Assembly (NCBI GenBank): GCA_030692365.1 | Contig: JAUYCC010000046.1 | Span: forward strand, 1 to 63,307 | Direction: 5' to 3' | Source of the DNA: Pelolinea sp. | GTDB lineage: Bacteria; Chloroflexota; Anaerolineae; Anaerolineales; Anaerolineaceae | DNA: 63,307 nucleotides | Part shown: in pieces, positions 1 through 8,512 of the stretch | How the letters are laid out: each line of letters opens with the position of its first letter | How positions within the stretch are numbered: position 1 is the first letter of the stretch | Program-made: the position numbers and the translations under genes | Notes under the pieces: model-generated | The model's input: only the letters and a program-made list of their open reading frames with translations | The model's database searches: none | Told to the model about the DNA's origin: nothing

Positions 1-261
1 AAGCCCTATGAACGCAGTGATGAGCGCAATGGACATGCCAACGGTTATAAACCCAAGACAGTCAAGACGCGGGTAGGCGAAGTGACCTTTGATATCCCCC
101 AGGTGCGTGAAGGCGGATTCTATCCGGAAGCACTGGAAAAAGGATTACGCAGTGAACGTGCCTTGATGTTAGCGTTAGCTGAGATGTATGTCTGCACTGT
201 GCCGCAGGCACATGTGTGCAGGGAGTATCCACGCGCATCAGGTTTTGGCAATCCTGATTAA
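1..261 (+). pseudogene. IS256/Mutator-family transposase fragment (cut by window edge, 3'-truncated)
   Basis: Frame 1 is open from the window edge to a TAA at 259-261. The peptide has YERSDERNGHANGYKPK, then TRVGEVTFDIPQVREG and LRSERALMLALAEMYV. That is the N-terminal to central region of IS256-family (Mutator type) DDE transposases. Homology stops right after AEMYV: the family continues with QGVSTRKV, but here an unrelated 23-residue tail leads to the stop. The remaining catalytic half is absent, so this is an insertion-sequence remnant. The rest of its 5' end lies outside the window. Its stop codon overlaps the end of the convergent toxin gene. Confidence 0.85.
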
Positions 262-917
262 TCCCCAAACCAGTTTTTCCCCAATTCTTTGGCTTGTTCA
301 ACAAACCATTGTTTAACGGCTTCCCACGCAATCTCCTGAATTAAATCAGGCTGAAAATCACGATCAGCATTCTCAAACAGGGTTATGGCTTCCAGCACCT
401 GAAGCGGAAAATCGCGGAAGCCGGTGTATTTTTTTTCAGCGAAATCCAGCAGTCTAGATAAAGGAAGATGACTGGATATGCAGTATAGGTCGTAAAAATC
501 TTTTCGGCTGCCGCGGGTGATGAGAGCGTCACATTTCATTAACCCGATATCCATTATTGAAGCCAGCTTAACTTTTTCGAGCTCTACAGGATCCTGGATG
601 AGAGGATATCCATAACTGAAGAAGCCTGTCCTGACATTATTGGCTACCAAAACCAGGTTGCCAAAAGTCTTTTCAATGACCTCGGGGCTATAGTCCTCAA
701 GTGCGGCCAGGATTGCCTGGGCGGTACGGTCGTTAACCGAGTCAGTTTCCGAGAAGAAGTCAAAATCGTAGGAACGCCGGTGGCCAATTTGAAGCGCCAG
801 GGCGGTTCCGCCGGCCAGATAAAAAGATTGGGTTATTTCCAGTTGTCCGAGAGATTGCAGCAATTGCCGCATTTCGGATGAAATGGTTCGCCAGTTTGGG
901 AAAGTCAGCGCGTCCAT
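258..917 (-). CDS. AbiEii/AbiGii-type nucleotidyltransferase toxin
   Basis: A 219-residue protein of the AbiEii/AbiGii (nucleotidyltransferase fold, DUF1814) family. These toxins transfer nucleotides to RNA targets or bind GTP. The signature is visible near residues 33-55: FYLAGGTALALQIGHRRS followed by DFDFF, i.e. the GG-T-L motif and the acidic D-x-D metal-binding pair. KVKLASIMDIGLMK and the R-x-KDFYDLY segment (about residue 140) are also typical. The start ATG lies inside the upstream partner gene (13-bp overlap), so the two are translationally coupled. The pair sits beside an IS remnant, which fits a mobile toxin-antitoxin module. Toxicity is inferred from the family. Confidence 0.85.
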   Translation of the reverse strand: MDALTFPNWRTISSEMRQLLQSLGQLEITQSFYLAGGTALALQIGHRRSYDFDFFSETDSVNDRTAQAILAALEDYSPEVIEKTFGNLVLVANNVRTGFFSYGYPLIQDPVELEKVKLASIMDIGLMKCDALITRGSRKDFYDLYCISSHLPLSRLLDFAEKKYTGFRDFPLQVLEAITLFENADRDFQPDLIQEIAWEAVKQWFVEQAKELGKNWFGD

Positions 918-1201
918 ATTCGCTGTGGTTTTTCAGGTTCCAGCAAGCCAAATAAAAGGCACCACAAATGGAATCGGCGCCAGGGCAGGCGCTTCTCTCC
1001 GGATTGCGCCAGCCAATCGCGGATGGCAGGCTTTCCAAAAGTCTGGATAAGCCATTGGATTTCTTGCCGGTTGCCAAGCGCCAGAATCCTCTCCATGAGA
1101 AGCGTTTTGTGCTGGCGGATATTCAGCCGCGTAAAATCATATTCCTGGAAAAAAGGCTTTACACTGGATGGAATCTGCCTCAAAGATTTTTTTGTTTCCA
1201 T
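905..1201 (-). CDS. Small partner of AbiEii-type toxin (DUF6922-like, putative antitoxin)
   Basis: A 98-residue basic protein encoded immediately upstream of the AbiEii-like gene and overlapping it by 13 bp. The core ERILALGNRQEIQWLIQTFG...AIRDWLAQSGEK...FHLWCLLFGL resembles short proteins (DUF6922-type) often found next to nucleotidyltransferase toxins in place of the classical AbiEi winged-helix antitoxin. There is no transmembrane segment and no obvious catalytic motif. By position and size it is the likely antitoxin or autoregulator, but that role is inferred. Family membership is from memory and moderate in confidence. Confidence 0.65.
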   Translation of the reverse strand: METKKSLRQIPSSVKPFFQEYDFTRLNIRQHKTLLMERILALGNRQEIQWLIQTFGKPAIRDWLAQSGEKRLPWRRFHLWCLLFGLLEPEKPQRIWTR

Positions 1202-1233
1202 AATATTAGCGTATCACAATTATATGCAGGGGT

Positions 1234-2769
1234 TTATCCAAACATCACCTGCGGGCGGTACTGCAGCGCCTCAGCCAGGTGGGTGGCGCTGATGTCCTCT
1301 GAATACGCCAGGTCGGCGATGGTGCGCGCCAACTTGAGCATGCGGTGATAGGCGCGCGCCGAAAGGTGCATCTGCTGCATAGCCGCGCGCATCAGGTTTT
1401 GACAATCCTCATTCAACTTGCAGTGCACGCGGATATCCGCGTTACGCATATCGGAGTTGCAGTAAAGGCTTCTACCCCCGGCGTCTGTTGAAGCAAAGCG
1501 CGTGCGCTGAATCTCGCGTGCGGCTTCCACACGCTCACGGATCTTTTCTGAAGATTCGCCAAAACGCTCATCGCTCAATTTATCATAATCCACACGCGGC
1601 ACCTGCACATGGATGTCAATACGGTCCAAAAGGGGACCGGAGATGCGCTTCTGGTAGGTGGTGATGAACGCATGCGAGCAGGTGCAGGGTTTAATTGGGT
1701 CGCCGTAATACCCGCACGGGCAGGGGTTCATGGCTGCCACCATCTGAAAATTCGCGGGAAAGGTCAGCGAGCCGCGGGCGCGGCTGATGGTGACGTGTTT
1801 GTCCTCCAACGGCTGGCGCAATACTTCCAGGACGTGTTTTCCAAATTCGGGCAGTTCATCCAGGAACAATACACCGCGGTGGGCGAGCGATACTTCGCCC
1901 GGGTGTGGCCAATTACCGCCACCTACAAGTCCCGCGTGGGAGATGGTGTGGTGCGGCGCGCGGAAAGGGCGCGTCTGTATAAGCGGAATATCCGAAGGCA
2001 GCAGATCTGATATGGAATAGATGCGCGTGACGTCCAGCGCCTCTTCGATTGTCATGTCTGGCAGGATGGCAGGCAAGGCGCGCGCCAGCAGAGTTTTGCC
2101 CGCGCCGGGCGGGCCGATCATCAGCACATTATGCCCGCCGGCCGCGGCAACCTCCAGCGACCGTTTGACATGTTCCTGACCTTTGACCTCTTTAAAATCG
2201 GTCAACGACCAGGCTTCCGCTCTGACTGGCTGGGTGGGCGGTTGAGGAGGAATGGCCATCCTGCCTTGTAAATAGGCTGCCAGGTCGGTCAATGAATCCA
2301 CCGGGATGACATCCAGCCCCGGGATGAGCGCCGCCTCAGCGGCATCCACTTTAGGTACAAAGATACGGCTGTAACCTTTGTCTCTGGCGATAGCCGCCAT
2401 AGGCAGCACCCCGCGCACATGCCGGACTGAGCCATCCAGAGAAAGTTCACCAACGACTAAACCATCTTCAAGCAATTTTGCGGGGATCATTTCCATGCAT
2501 ACCAGCACACCTAAAGCGATGGGCAGGTCATAGGAAGGTCCTTCCTTGCGCACAGAAGCGGGAGCGAGGTTTACCGTCAGGCGTTTGCGTGGGTAAGGGA
2601 AACCGGCATTTTTGATGGCGGCCATCACGCGCTGTTTGGATTCCTGTACAGCTACGTCAGGGAGACCGACAATATCCATGCCCGGCAGACCCTGGGCGGT
2701 GTCCACCTCCACATCCACAATGACACCCTCCAGTCCGATCACGGCGCAGGAAAAGACACGGGCAAGCAT
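1234..2769 (-). CDS. YifB/ComM-family magnesium chelatase-like AAA+ ATPase
   Basis: A 511-residue protein. The N-terminal S5-fold/Lon-protease-like domain begins MLARVFSCAVIGLEG (residues 1-170). The AAA+ core has Walker A GPPGAGKTLLARAL, Walker B GVLFLDELPEF, and AMNPCPCGYYGD plus a CTC cysteine cluster. It ends with the Mg-chelatase C-terminal domain. The relatives are ComM/YifB, hexameric helicases that drive branch migration in natural transformation. An in-frame TTG at 2805 would add 12 residues. The ATG at 2769 is preferred because family members begin exactly at MLA-x-VFS. No good Shine-Dalgarno precedes either start. It is monocistronic and faces away from the next gene. Confidence 0.93.
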   Translation of the reverse strand: MLARVFSCAVIGLEGVIVDVEVDTAQGLPGMDIVGLPDVAVQESKQRVMAAIKNAGFPYPRKRLTVNLAPASVRKEGPSYDLPIALGVLVCMEMIPAKLLEDGLVVGELSLDGSVRHVRGVLPMAAIARDKGYSRIFVPKVDAAEAALIPGLDVIPVDSLTDLAAYLQGRMAIPPQPPTQPVRAEAWSLTDFKEVKGQEHVKRSLEVAAAGGHNVLMIGPPGAGKTLLARALPAILPDMTIEEALDVTRIYSISDLLPSDIPLIQTRPFRAPHHTISHAGLVGGGNWPHPGEVSLAHRGVLFLDELPEFGKHVLEVLRQPLEDKHVTISRARGSLTFPANFQMVAAMNPCPCGYYGDPIKPCTCSHAFITTYQKRISGPLLDRIDIHVQVPRVDYDKLSDERFGESSEKIRERVEAAREIQRTRFASTDAGGRSLYCNSDMRNADIRVHCKLNEDCQNLMRAAMQQMHLSARAYHRMLKLARTIADLAYSEDISATHLAEALQYRPQVMFG

Positions 2770-2862
2770 GGTTATTAGTGTATTGGATTTACCTTCAAAA
2801 GTCAATTAAGGTAATTGTTTTTATGTAAACCTGTCAGAGTATAATCAAAAAGAGGGCATTTC

Positions 2863-2942
2863 CTCGCAGCTTGCTGCGAGATTGTTTTACAAAATCCGTC
2901 CCAAAGGGTGAAACCCGTAATGCCTCGTAGCTTGCTGCGAGG
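2863..2942. repeat. Two REP-like hairpins in direct orientation
   Basis: Two near-identical palindromes lie 43 bp apart. At 2863-2880, CTCGCAGC-TT-GCTGCGAG has a perfect 8-bp stem. At 2923-2942, CCTCGTAGC-TT-GCTGCGAGG has a 9-bp stem with one G-T pair. Both share the core CTTGCTGCGAG. They lie between yifB and a short ORF, with no T-run to suggest termination. The compact hairpin pair resembles REP elements mobilised by TnpA-REP (RAYT) transposases, but no such transposase is in this window. Confidence 0.6.
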
Positions 2943-3014
2943 ATAGGGATTTCAAGGATTTTGTCTTTACTATTGCGTTGCAAATTTCCTGTATGTTCAC
3001 AAATTGGAGGGAAC

Positions 3015-3230
3015 GTGGAAGAAAAGCATCAACAAAATCCTCAGGCTTTACTCTTGGCATTATGCAATCTGAACATGGTTGGATTGGGTTATCTGTTAGC
3101 AAGCCAGAAGAAACGCTGGCTTATTTCTTTAATTGGTAACCTGATCCTGCTGGCAATCGCTCATTCCACCAACGCTTCTAAAACCCCGATGCTAGACCGA
3201 TTTCTCCCTGTTTTTGTTTTCCCTTATTAA
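3015..3230 (+). CDS. Short hypothetical membrane protein, possibly C-terminally truncated
   Basis: A 71-residue ORF starting at GTG 3015 behind a good Shine-Dalgarno (GGAGG at 3006-3010). An upstream in-frame start at 2961 lacks a ribosome site and runs into the REP hairpin. The peptide has two hydrophobic stretches, ALLLALCNLNMVGLGYLLA and WLISLIGNLILLAIAH, separated by a KKR cluster. This looks like the N-terminal transmembrane portion of a larger membrane protein. It ends abruptly after FLPVFVFPY, which suggests truncation. No family was recognised. Confidence 0.45.
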   Translation: MEEKHQQNPQALLLALCNLNMVGLGYLLASQKKRWLISLIGNLILLAIAHSTNASKTPMLDRFLPVFVFPY

Positions 3231-3274
3231 TGCTTGCAAACATAACAATATGCATTGCACTGTACATTTTATAA

Positions 3275-3309
3275 ATTCACATATGTGAATGGCAGTATCA
3301 AATGTGAAT
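3275..3309. promoter_or_regulatory. Palindromic operator plus repeated half-site upstream of the SorC-type regulator
   Basis: ATTCACATATGTGAAT at 3275-3290 is a perfect 16-bp palindrome. The half-site ATGTGAAT recurs at 3302-3309, 19 bp downstream of the same half-site in the palindrome, about two helical turns. The cluster ends 37 bp before the SorC-family gene. Autoregulation and control of the downstream operon are inferred. Confidence 0.6.
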
Positions 3310-3345
3310 CCTTTGTGTTATATTATGTACATCATTTGATTATTT

Positions 3346-4308
3346 ATGGGTATGGATAAAGAGACCCGCAGGCAATTATTAGCTGACATTGCGACCTTCT
3401 ATTATAAAGAGAAGAAAACGCAATCCCAGATCGCGCGTGCATTTGGTTATTCGCGCTCAGCCATTTCCCGCCTGCTCGATGAAGCTCTACAAGATGGTAT
3501 TATTGAAATTACCATTAATTACCCGCTTCTTCGCGACCCTGTTCTCGAGCGCCGCTTAAAGGAAAAGTATCACCTGGAAGCGGCGTTTGTTATTAACGCG
3601 GGACAGGCGGATTATGCCCATACCCTTCAGATGGTCGGCAGGCTCGGTGCCCTGTATCTCGAACAAAACCTCCGGGATGGCATGGTAGTAGGGATCGGCT
3701 GGGGGACCTCACTTTATGATTTGGTCAATTCACTACCCAATTTACCATTATCCAAGGTGCGCGTTGTTCAGGTCATTGGCGCTTCTGGCAGTAAAGGTGA
3801 CGTACGAATTGACGGCCCGGATTTGGCAGCCTTCCTGGCCAATAAACTTAACGCGAGCCATCAGTTCCTGCATTCTCCTCTTTTCCTTGATACCGAAGAA
3901 GCGTGCAAGTCAATGAAATCCCAAAAACAAATCAGGGATACCCTCAATCTGGCTAATCAGTCGGATCTTGTCCTTTTGGGTATTGGGACAATTGATGTGG
4001 ACTCCAAATTTTCCAGTATTTTTCGCTCAGGTTTATTAAATGAAGATGAAGTGCTTCAGGTAAAAAACAAAGGTGGTATTGGACATATCTGCGGGGTCAT
4101 TATTGATGAAAAAGGAAGCGTAATGGATATTGATGTCAACCGCCGGGTGATGGCGGTTGACCTGCACACCCTCAGAAGCAATGGCCGGAAAATGGTCGGA
4201 GTGGCGGCTGGCAGCAGAAAATCAAAAGCAATCGACGCGGTACTGTCCGGCGGGTGGCTGGATGTGCTTATAACGGATCAATCCGCGGTGAAATCAATCG
4301 CCGCTTAA
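3346..4308 (+). CDS. SorC/DeoR-family sugar-binding transcriptional regulator
   Basis: A 320-residue protein. The N-terminal helix-turn-helix, about residues 14-50, contains [21 protein letters not shown] and [15 protein letters not shown]-terminal SorC-type sugar-phosphate-binding domain (about 60-318) contains [25 protein letters not shown] and VLLGIGTID. Members are tetramers whose DNA binding is modulated by a phosphorylated sugar. ATG 3346 or ATG 3352 (MDKETR) could start it; neither has a clear Shine-Dalgarno. It is the first gene of a co-directional run, with 16 bp to the next gene, and has a palindromic operator upstream. It probably responds to a phosphorylated product of the PTS encoded 3 kb downstream. 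Confidence 0.92.
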   Translation: MGMDKETRRQLLADIATFYYKEKKTQSQIARAFGYSRSAISRLLDEALQDGIIEITINYPLLRDPVLERRLKEKYHLEAAFVINAGQADYAHTLQMVGRLGALYLEQNLRDGMVVGIGWGTSLYDLVNSLPNLPLSKVRVVQVIGASGSKGDVRIDGPDLAAFLANKLNASHQFLHSPLFLDTEEACKSMKSQKQIRDTLNLANQSDLVLLGIGTIDVDSKFSSIFRSGLLNEDEVLQVKNKGGIGHICGVIIDEKGSVMDIDVNRRVMAVDLHTLRSNGRKMVGVAAGSRKSKAIDAVLSGGWLDVLITDQSAVKSIAA

Positions 4309-4324
4309 CATTATCGGAGGTAGG

Positions 4325-5305
4325 ATGCCTGAAAGCAAGCAAGAAAAATTGATTGGCGGGGTGTTGGAAGAATCCCGCGCGAAAGAACTGTTGGCGAAAA
4401 TGGTTCTGACGCGAACTTTTGAGGAAAACGCGGAAGAGATGTTCACATTGGGTAAGGTACACGGTACCATGCACCTTTCTATCGGTCAGGAAGCCATAGC
4501 CGCGGGTGCAGGACCGGCGTTGCGCAAGGATGATTATTTACTGAACACTCACCGCGGCCATGGCCACTTCCTCATGTGGGGCGGTGACCTGAACCGCATG
4601 ATGGCCGAGTTCCTGGGTAAGGAAACCGGTTACTGCCGCGGGCGCGGCGGTTCCATGCATATCGCGGATGTGGAATCCAATAACCTGGGCGCCCAGGGGA
4701 TTGTGGCGGGCAACCTGCCGATTTCTGTGGGGGTGGGGCTGAGCATCAAAATGCGCAAAACCGACCAGGTGGTCCTGACCCTTTTCGGAGACGGCGCGGC
4801 CAATGAGGGCGCTTTCCATGAATCCCTCAACATGGCTGCCATATGGAATCTGCCCATCATCTATTTATGTGAAAACAACCAATATGCCATGTCGATGGCT
4901 TTTGAAAAAGCATTCAAAATCGAGCAGATCAGCGACCGCGCGGGCGCATATGGCATGCCGGGTGTGACGATTGACGGCAACGATGTCATTGCGGTCTTTA
5001 AAGCAGTCCAGGCGGCCGCAAAACGAGCGCGCGAAGGCAACGGCCCAACCCTGATCGAAGCGATAACCTACCGCTACCGTGGACATTCAAAAAGTGACCG
5101 CCAGCTTTACCGAACACGTGAAGAGGTCAAAAGTTGGATGGAAAAAGACCCCATTCAACGCTTCGCTAAGCTGCTGGATGTAAGTGAAGAAGAATTTAAG
5201 AAAATCGAAGCCCAAGCCAAGGAAGATATCCGCAAGGCAGTTGAATTCTCGGAAGCAAGCCCGGAACCTGATTTAGCCACTATTTTGGAAGGTATCTATG
5301 CGTGA
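4325..5305 (+). CDS. TPP-dependent 2-oxoacid/acetoin dehydrogenase E1 component, alpha subunit
   Basis: A 326-residue alpha subunit of a heterotetrameric E1 (PdhA/AcoA family). With the beta subunit it decarboxylates a 2-oxoacid, or cleaves acetoin, on thiamine diphosphate and reductively acylates the E2 lipoyl group. It shows [23 protein letters not shown], the TPP/Mg motif [18 protein letters not shown] ending in CENNQYAMS, and [15 protein letters not shown]. The length matches the short bacterial AcoA/PdhA type. The start has a strong Shine-Dalgarno (CGGAGG). It overlaps the beta-subunit gene by 8 bp. The substrate cannot be read from sequence; AcoA-like acetoin enzymes are about as likely as pyruvate or branched-chain ones. 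Confidence 0.92.
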   Translation: MPESKQEKLIGGVLEESRAKELLAKMVLTRTFEENAEEMFTLGKVHGTMHLSIGQEAIAAGAGPALRKDDYLLNTHRGHGHFLMWGGDLNRMMAEFLGKETGYCRGRGGSMHIADVESNNLGAQGIVAGNLPISVGVGLSIKMRKTDQVVLTLFGDGAANEGAFHESLNMAAIWNLPIIYLCENNQYAMSMAFEKAFKIEQISDRAGAYGMPGVTIDGNDVIAVFKAVQAAAKRAREGNGPTLIEAITYRYRGHSKSDRQLYRTREEVKSWMEKDPIQRFAKLLDVSEEEFKKIEAQAKEDIRKAVEFSEASPEPDLATILEGIYA

Positions 5306-6284
5306 AATAAGTTACATGGAAGCCCTGCGGGAAGCCATTCGCCAGGCGATGGAAAAAGACGAGCGCGTATTCGTTATTGGTGAAGATATTGGCATATATG
5401 GCGGCGCATTTGGCGTTACCGCCGGGTTGCTTGATCAATTTGGCACACAGCGGATCATTGATACTCCAATTTCAGAGGCGGGCATTGCCGGCGCTTGTGT
5501 CGGCGCCGCGGTTACGGGAATGCGCCCGATCGGCGAGATCCAGTTCAGTGATTTCGTGGTGCTCTCAATGGAGCAGCTTGTGATGCAGGGCGCGAAGATG
5601 CGCTTTATGTTCGGAGGAAAAGCGAAACTGCCCTTTGTGATGCGTCTGGCAAGCGGTTCCGGCACAGGGGCAGCCGCCCAGCATTCCGAAAGCCTGGAGA
5701 ACTGGTTCGTGCACGTCCCCGGCTTGAAAGTGGTCATGCCCTCCTCGCCATACGACGCGAAAGGCTTGCTGCTGTCATCCCTGGCCGAGAATAATCCGGT
5801 GATGTTCTTTGAGCATAAACTGCTCTACAAGACCAAAGGTCCTGTGCCCGAAGAAATGTACACAATTCCGCTCGGGCAAAGCCACGTGGTGCGCGAAGGC
5901 AGCCACCTGACCATCATTGCTATGTCGGTGATGGTGATGCGCGCTCAACAGGCAGCGGAAACGCTGGCTAAGGAAGGGATTGAGGTTGAAATCATCGATC
6001 CACGCACGCTGAAACCGCTGGATATGGATCCGATTATTAAATCGGTGATTAAGACCGGAAAAGTGTTGATTGTCCATGAAGCCGTAAAAACCGGCGGGTT
6101 TGGCGGCGAGATCTCTGCTGCAATTATGGAATCTGAGGCTTTCGCGTACTTGGACGCGCCGGTGCACCGCCTGGCCGGGCTGGATATGCCTATTCCCTAC
6201 AACCGGATTCTGGAGTACCACTCTGTCCCACAGGTTGAGAATATTATTGAGGAAGCGCGAAAACTGGTTAAGGGAGCCTATTAG
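5298..6284 (+). CDS. TPP-dependent 2-oxoacid/acetoin dehydrogenase E1 component, beta subunit
   Basis: A 328-residue transketolase-like beta subunit. It begins [20 protein letters not shown], and has [27 protein letters not shown], a central [18 protein letters not shown] and the C-terminal domain with [15 protein letters not shown] and [13 protein letters not shown]. These are the standard E1beta landmarks and the length is normal. Its first 8 bp overlap the alpha gene. It is followed 10 bp later by the E2 gene, so the three subunits should be made together. Confidence 0.93.
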   Translation: MREISYMEALREAIRQAMEKDERVFVIGEDIGIYGGAFGVTAGLLDQFGTQRIIDTPISEAGIAGACVGAAVTGMRPIGEIQFSDFVVLSMEQLVMQGAKMRFMFGGKAKLPFVMRLASGSGTGAAAQHSESLENWFVHVPGLKVVMPSSPYDAKGLLLSSLAENNPVMFFEHKLLYKTKGPVPEEMYTIPLGQSHVVREGSHLTIIAMSVMVMRAQQAAETLAKEGIEVEIIDPRTLKPLDMDPIIKSVIKTGKVLIVHEAVKTGGFGGEISAAIMESEAFAYLDAPVHRLAGLDMPIPYNRILEYHSVPQVENIIEEARKLVKGAY

Positions 6285-6294
6285 GAGGAATCAC

Positions 6295-7611
6295 TTGGCA
6301 AAAGAAATAATCATGCCCAAGTTCGGCTTCACCCAGGAAAATTCCGAAATCCTGGAGTGGCTGAAAAAAGAAGGCGAGAAGGTTGAAAAAGGTGACCCCA
6401 TCGCGGTGGTCAGCACCGACAAGATATCGATGGAAGTCGAGGCGCCTGAAACCGGTATTCTTTCGGGAATCAGCCATAAAGTAGGAGAGATCGTCCCGGT
6501 TACGGAAATTATTGCTTATATACTCCAACCTGGTGAAGCACTGCCTGAGGCAAGCAGCAAGAAACCAGAAATTGCACCAGCAAAGGTCGAGGCTGCCCCA
6601 CAGGTCAGTTCAATTGTTAAAATTTCTCCGCTGGCTGTCAAATTAATTGAGGAACATCAGATAAATGCTGCTGAATTGACAGGGACAGGTGCTCGAGGGC
6701 AGGTTTCCCGCAAAGACGTTGAGGATTTCCTTGCCAGGAGAAGTACCCCCGAAGGCAAGATCAAGGCAACCCCGGCCGCGCGCCGGGTGGGAAAAGAATT
6801 GCAGGTTGATCTGCATGGTATCACTGGCAGCGGGCCTGAAGGAAGAATCCAGGCCACAGATGTGAGCTTACGCAAGGCGACCCCTGTCATCCAAAAAGCG
6901 CCTGGAGGTTTACCAGGAGTCCTGAAGGAAATCCCCTTGATCGGCATGCGCCGCATGATTGCGGATAACATGGCGCGCAGCATGCGTGAAGCACCGCACA
7001 TGACCCTTCAGATCGATGTTCAGATGGATGCCGTTGAAGCGCTACGCAAATCGGCTAACGAAAAAATCACTGAAAAGAATTCCAGAATTTCAGCGACTGC
7101 GGTAATTGTGAAAGCGGTTACCCTGGCAATAAAGAAAAATCCGATTGTCAACAGCCAGTTCGCTTCTGAAAAAATTCTGGTCTTTTCCGATATCAATATC
7201 GGTGTCGCAACCGCGCTTGAAGAAGGGTTAATTGTGCCAGTTATCCATGCCGCTGACCAGCGAACGGTTTCCCAGATTTCAATCGTGCTAAACGATTTGG
7301 CTTTACGGGCTCGCGAAAATAAGCTCAAACCCGAAGACCTGGCCAACGGAACATTCACCATATCCAATCTGGGAATGTTCGGGATTGACCGATTCACTGC
7401 GATTATTAATCCCCCGCAATCGGCCATCCTGGCGGTTGGCGCAATCAAACGCCAGATGGTTCCAGATGACACCGAGGATCAGGTTATCAGGATCAAGAAG
7501 ATGCTTACCTTTACACTAAGCGCGGACCACCGCGTGATGGATGGCGTGCAGGCTGCGTATTTCCTTGCCGAACTGCGGAATATTCTTGAAAAACCTGAGG
7601 AGCTTGTTTAA
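6295..7611 (+). CDS. Dihydrolipoamide acyltransferase (E2) with two peripheral-subunit-binding domains
   Basis: A 438-residue E2 core. An N-terminal lipoyl domain (about 1-77) carries the lipoyl lysine at K43 in STDKISMEVE. Two peripheral-subunit-binding domains follow: about 109-148 (KISPLAVKLIEEHQI...GQVSRKDVEDFL) and about 157-195 (KATPAARRVGKELQV...GRIQATDV). The catalytic trimerising domain ends with the active-site SADHRVMDGVQA. The TTG at 6295 is chosen because GGAGG lies just upstream (6284-6288) and lipoyl domains begin about here. The long in-frame extension upstream is a shadow of the beta gene. No E3 gene follows, so a lipoamide dehydrogenase encoded elsewhere is presumably shared. 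The stop and next start overlap (TAATG). Confidence 0.93.
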   Translation: MAKEIIMPKFGFTQENSEILEWLKKEGEKVEKGDPIAVVSTDKISMEVEAPETGILSGISHKVGEIVPVTEIIAYILQPGEALPEASSKKPEIAPAKVEAAPQVSSIVKISPLAVKLIEEHQINAAELTGTGARGQVSRKDVEDFLARRSTPEGKIKATPAARRVGKELQVDLHGITGSGPEGRIQATDVSLRKATPVIQKAPGGLPGVLKEIPLIGMRRMIADNMARSMREAPHMTLQIDVQMDAVEALRKSANEKITEKNSRISATAVIVKAVTLAIKKNPIVNSQFASEKILVFSDINIGVATALEEGLIVPVIHAADQRTVSQISIVLNDLALRARENKLKPEDLANGTFTISNLGMFGIDRFTAIINPPQSAILAVGAIKRQMVPDDTEDQVIRIKKMLTFTLSADHRVMDGVQAAYFLAELRNILEKPEELV

Positions 7612-8078
7612 TGAGCAACGCGATCGTGCAACTTTTGCAGCCTGAAGGTGTTCTGTTGAATTGTGAATTTACAACAGCGGGAGAAGTGATCAAGGCGATT
7701 GGAAACAAACTATACGAAGCTGGTTTTGTAAAATCGAGTTTCGTTGACGCGGCAATAGAACGGGAGAAAATACTTCCAACTGGTTTGCCGCTCGGCGGTG
7801 GAATTAATGCGGCCATCCCGCATACCGAGATTGAACATGTGATCAAACCCGCGTTGGGAATAGCGACCTTAAAAAGCGAAGTTAATTTCAGGAACATGGT
7901 TTCACCGGACGAGTTTGTTCCTGTCCGGTTGGTATTTCTGCTGGCGCTGGAGCAGCCTAAAGCACAAATTGAAATGCTGCAGGAGGTTGCGGGGGTGCTG
8001 CAGAACCCGAAACTTGTTTCTGATTTGTTGGAAATGAATAGTTTTAAAGAAGTAATTGAAGCTTTTGAAGGTGCATGA
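7611..8078 (+). CDS. PTS fructose/galactitol-type enzyme IIA domain protein
   Basis: A 155-residue soluble EIIA of the mannitol/fructose/galactitol type. It receives phosphate from HPr and passes it to IIB. The LPLGGGINAAIPHTEIEHV block is the active site, with H71 as the expected phosphorylated histidine. The SSFVDAAIEREKILPTGLP region before it is typical. Its ATG overlaps the E2 stop codon by one base, so it is tied translationally to the dehydrogenase genes. An untranslated gap of about 100 bp separates it from IIB. Confidence 0.9.
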   Translation: MSNAIVQLLQPEGVLLNCEFTTAGEVIKAIGNKLYEAGFVKSSFVDAAIEREKILPTGLPLGGGINAAIPHTEIEHVIKPALGIATLKSEVNFRNMVSPDEFVPVRLVFLLALEQPKAQIEMLQEVAGVLQNPKLVSDLLEMNSFKEVIEAFEGA

Positions 8079-8176
8079 TTCTATTGTTAATGAAATGGTT
8101 AATTATTAGGTATAAAAATTAACATTGATCATGCTGACCTTCAACAAAAAAAATGATAAATAAGGAGAGAACAAAA

Positions 8177-8464
8177 ATGGATATGCCCAAAAGAATCCTG
8201 GTAGCCTGCGGAACTGCTATCGCAACTTCTACCGTGGTAGCGAAAGCTATAGAAGAGGCGCTCAAAGAACGTGGGATTAATGCGACGATTCGCCAATGTA
8301 AAGCCACTGAAGTGAAATCACTCGTCGGGAACGCTGACTTAGTAGTGACCACAACACCCGTACCAAGCAACCTTGGCGTTCCGGTCATTCAAACTTTGGC
8401 ATTCCTTACAGGAATAGGAAGGGAGGCAGTTATCGAACAAATAGTTGAAGCATTGAAAGTTTAA
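8177..8464 (+). CDS. PTS galactitol-type enzyme IIB
   Basis: A 95-residue IIB of the galactitol (GatB) family. It begins MDMPKRILVACGTAIATST; the phosphorylated cysteine is C11 in the VACGTAIATS loop, and the Rossmann-like core continues to about residue 95. ATG 8177 is preferred over the in-frame ATG 8153 because AAGGAGAG lies at a good distance upstream and the family begins here. It accepts phosphate from IIA and transfers it to the sugar bound by IIC. There are 48 bp to the IIC gene. Confidence 0.92.
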   Translation: MDMPKRILVACGTAIATSTVVAKAIEEALKERGINATIRQCKATEVKSLVGNADLVVTTTPVPSNLGVPVIQTLAFLTGIGREAVIEQIVEALKV

Positions 8465-8512
8465 TTGTCATAAAAAAAAGAAAAACTGTTTTGATAAACT
8501 GGAGGTAATAAA

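Noticed and set aside
760-1348. Overlapping long frames on both strands across the toxin-antitoxin pair
   Set aside because: They are shadows of the AbiEii-type pair; composition and family motifs sit in the chosen frames only.
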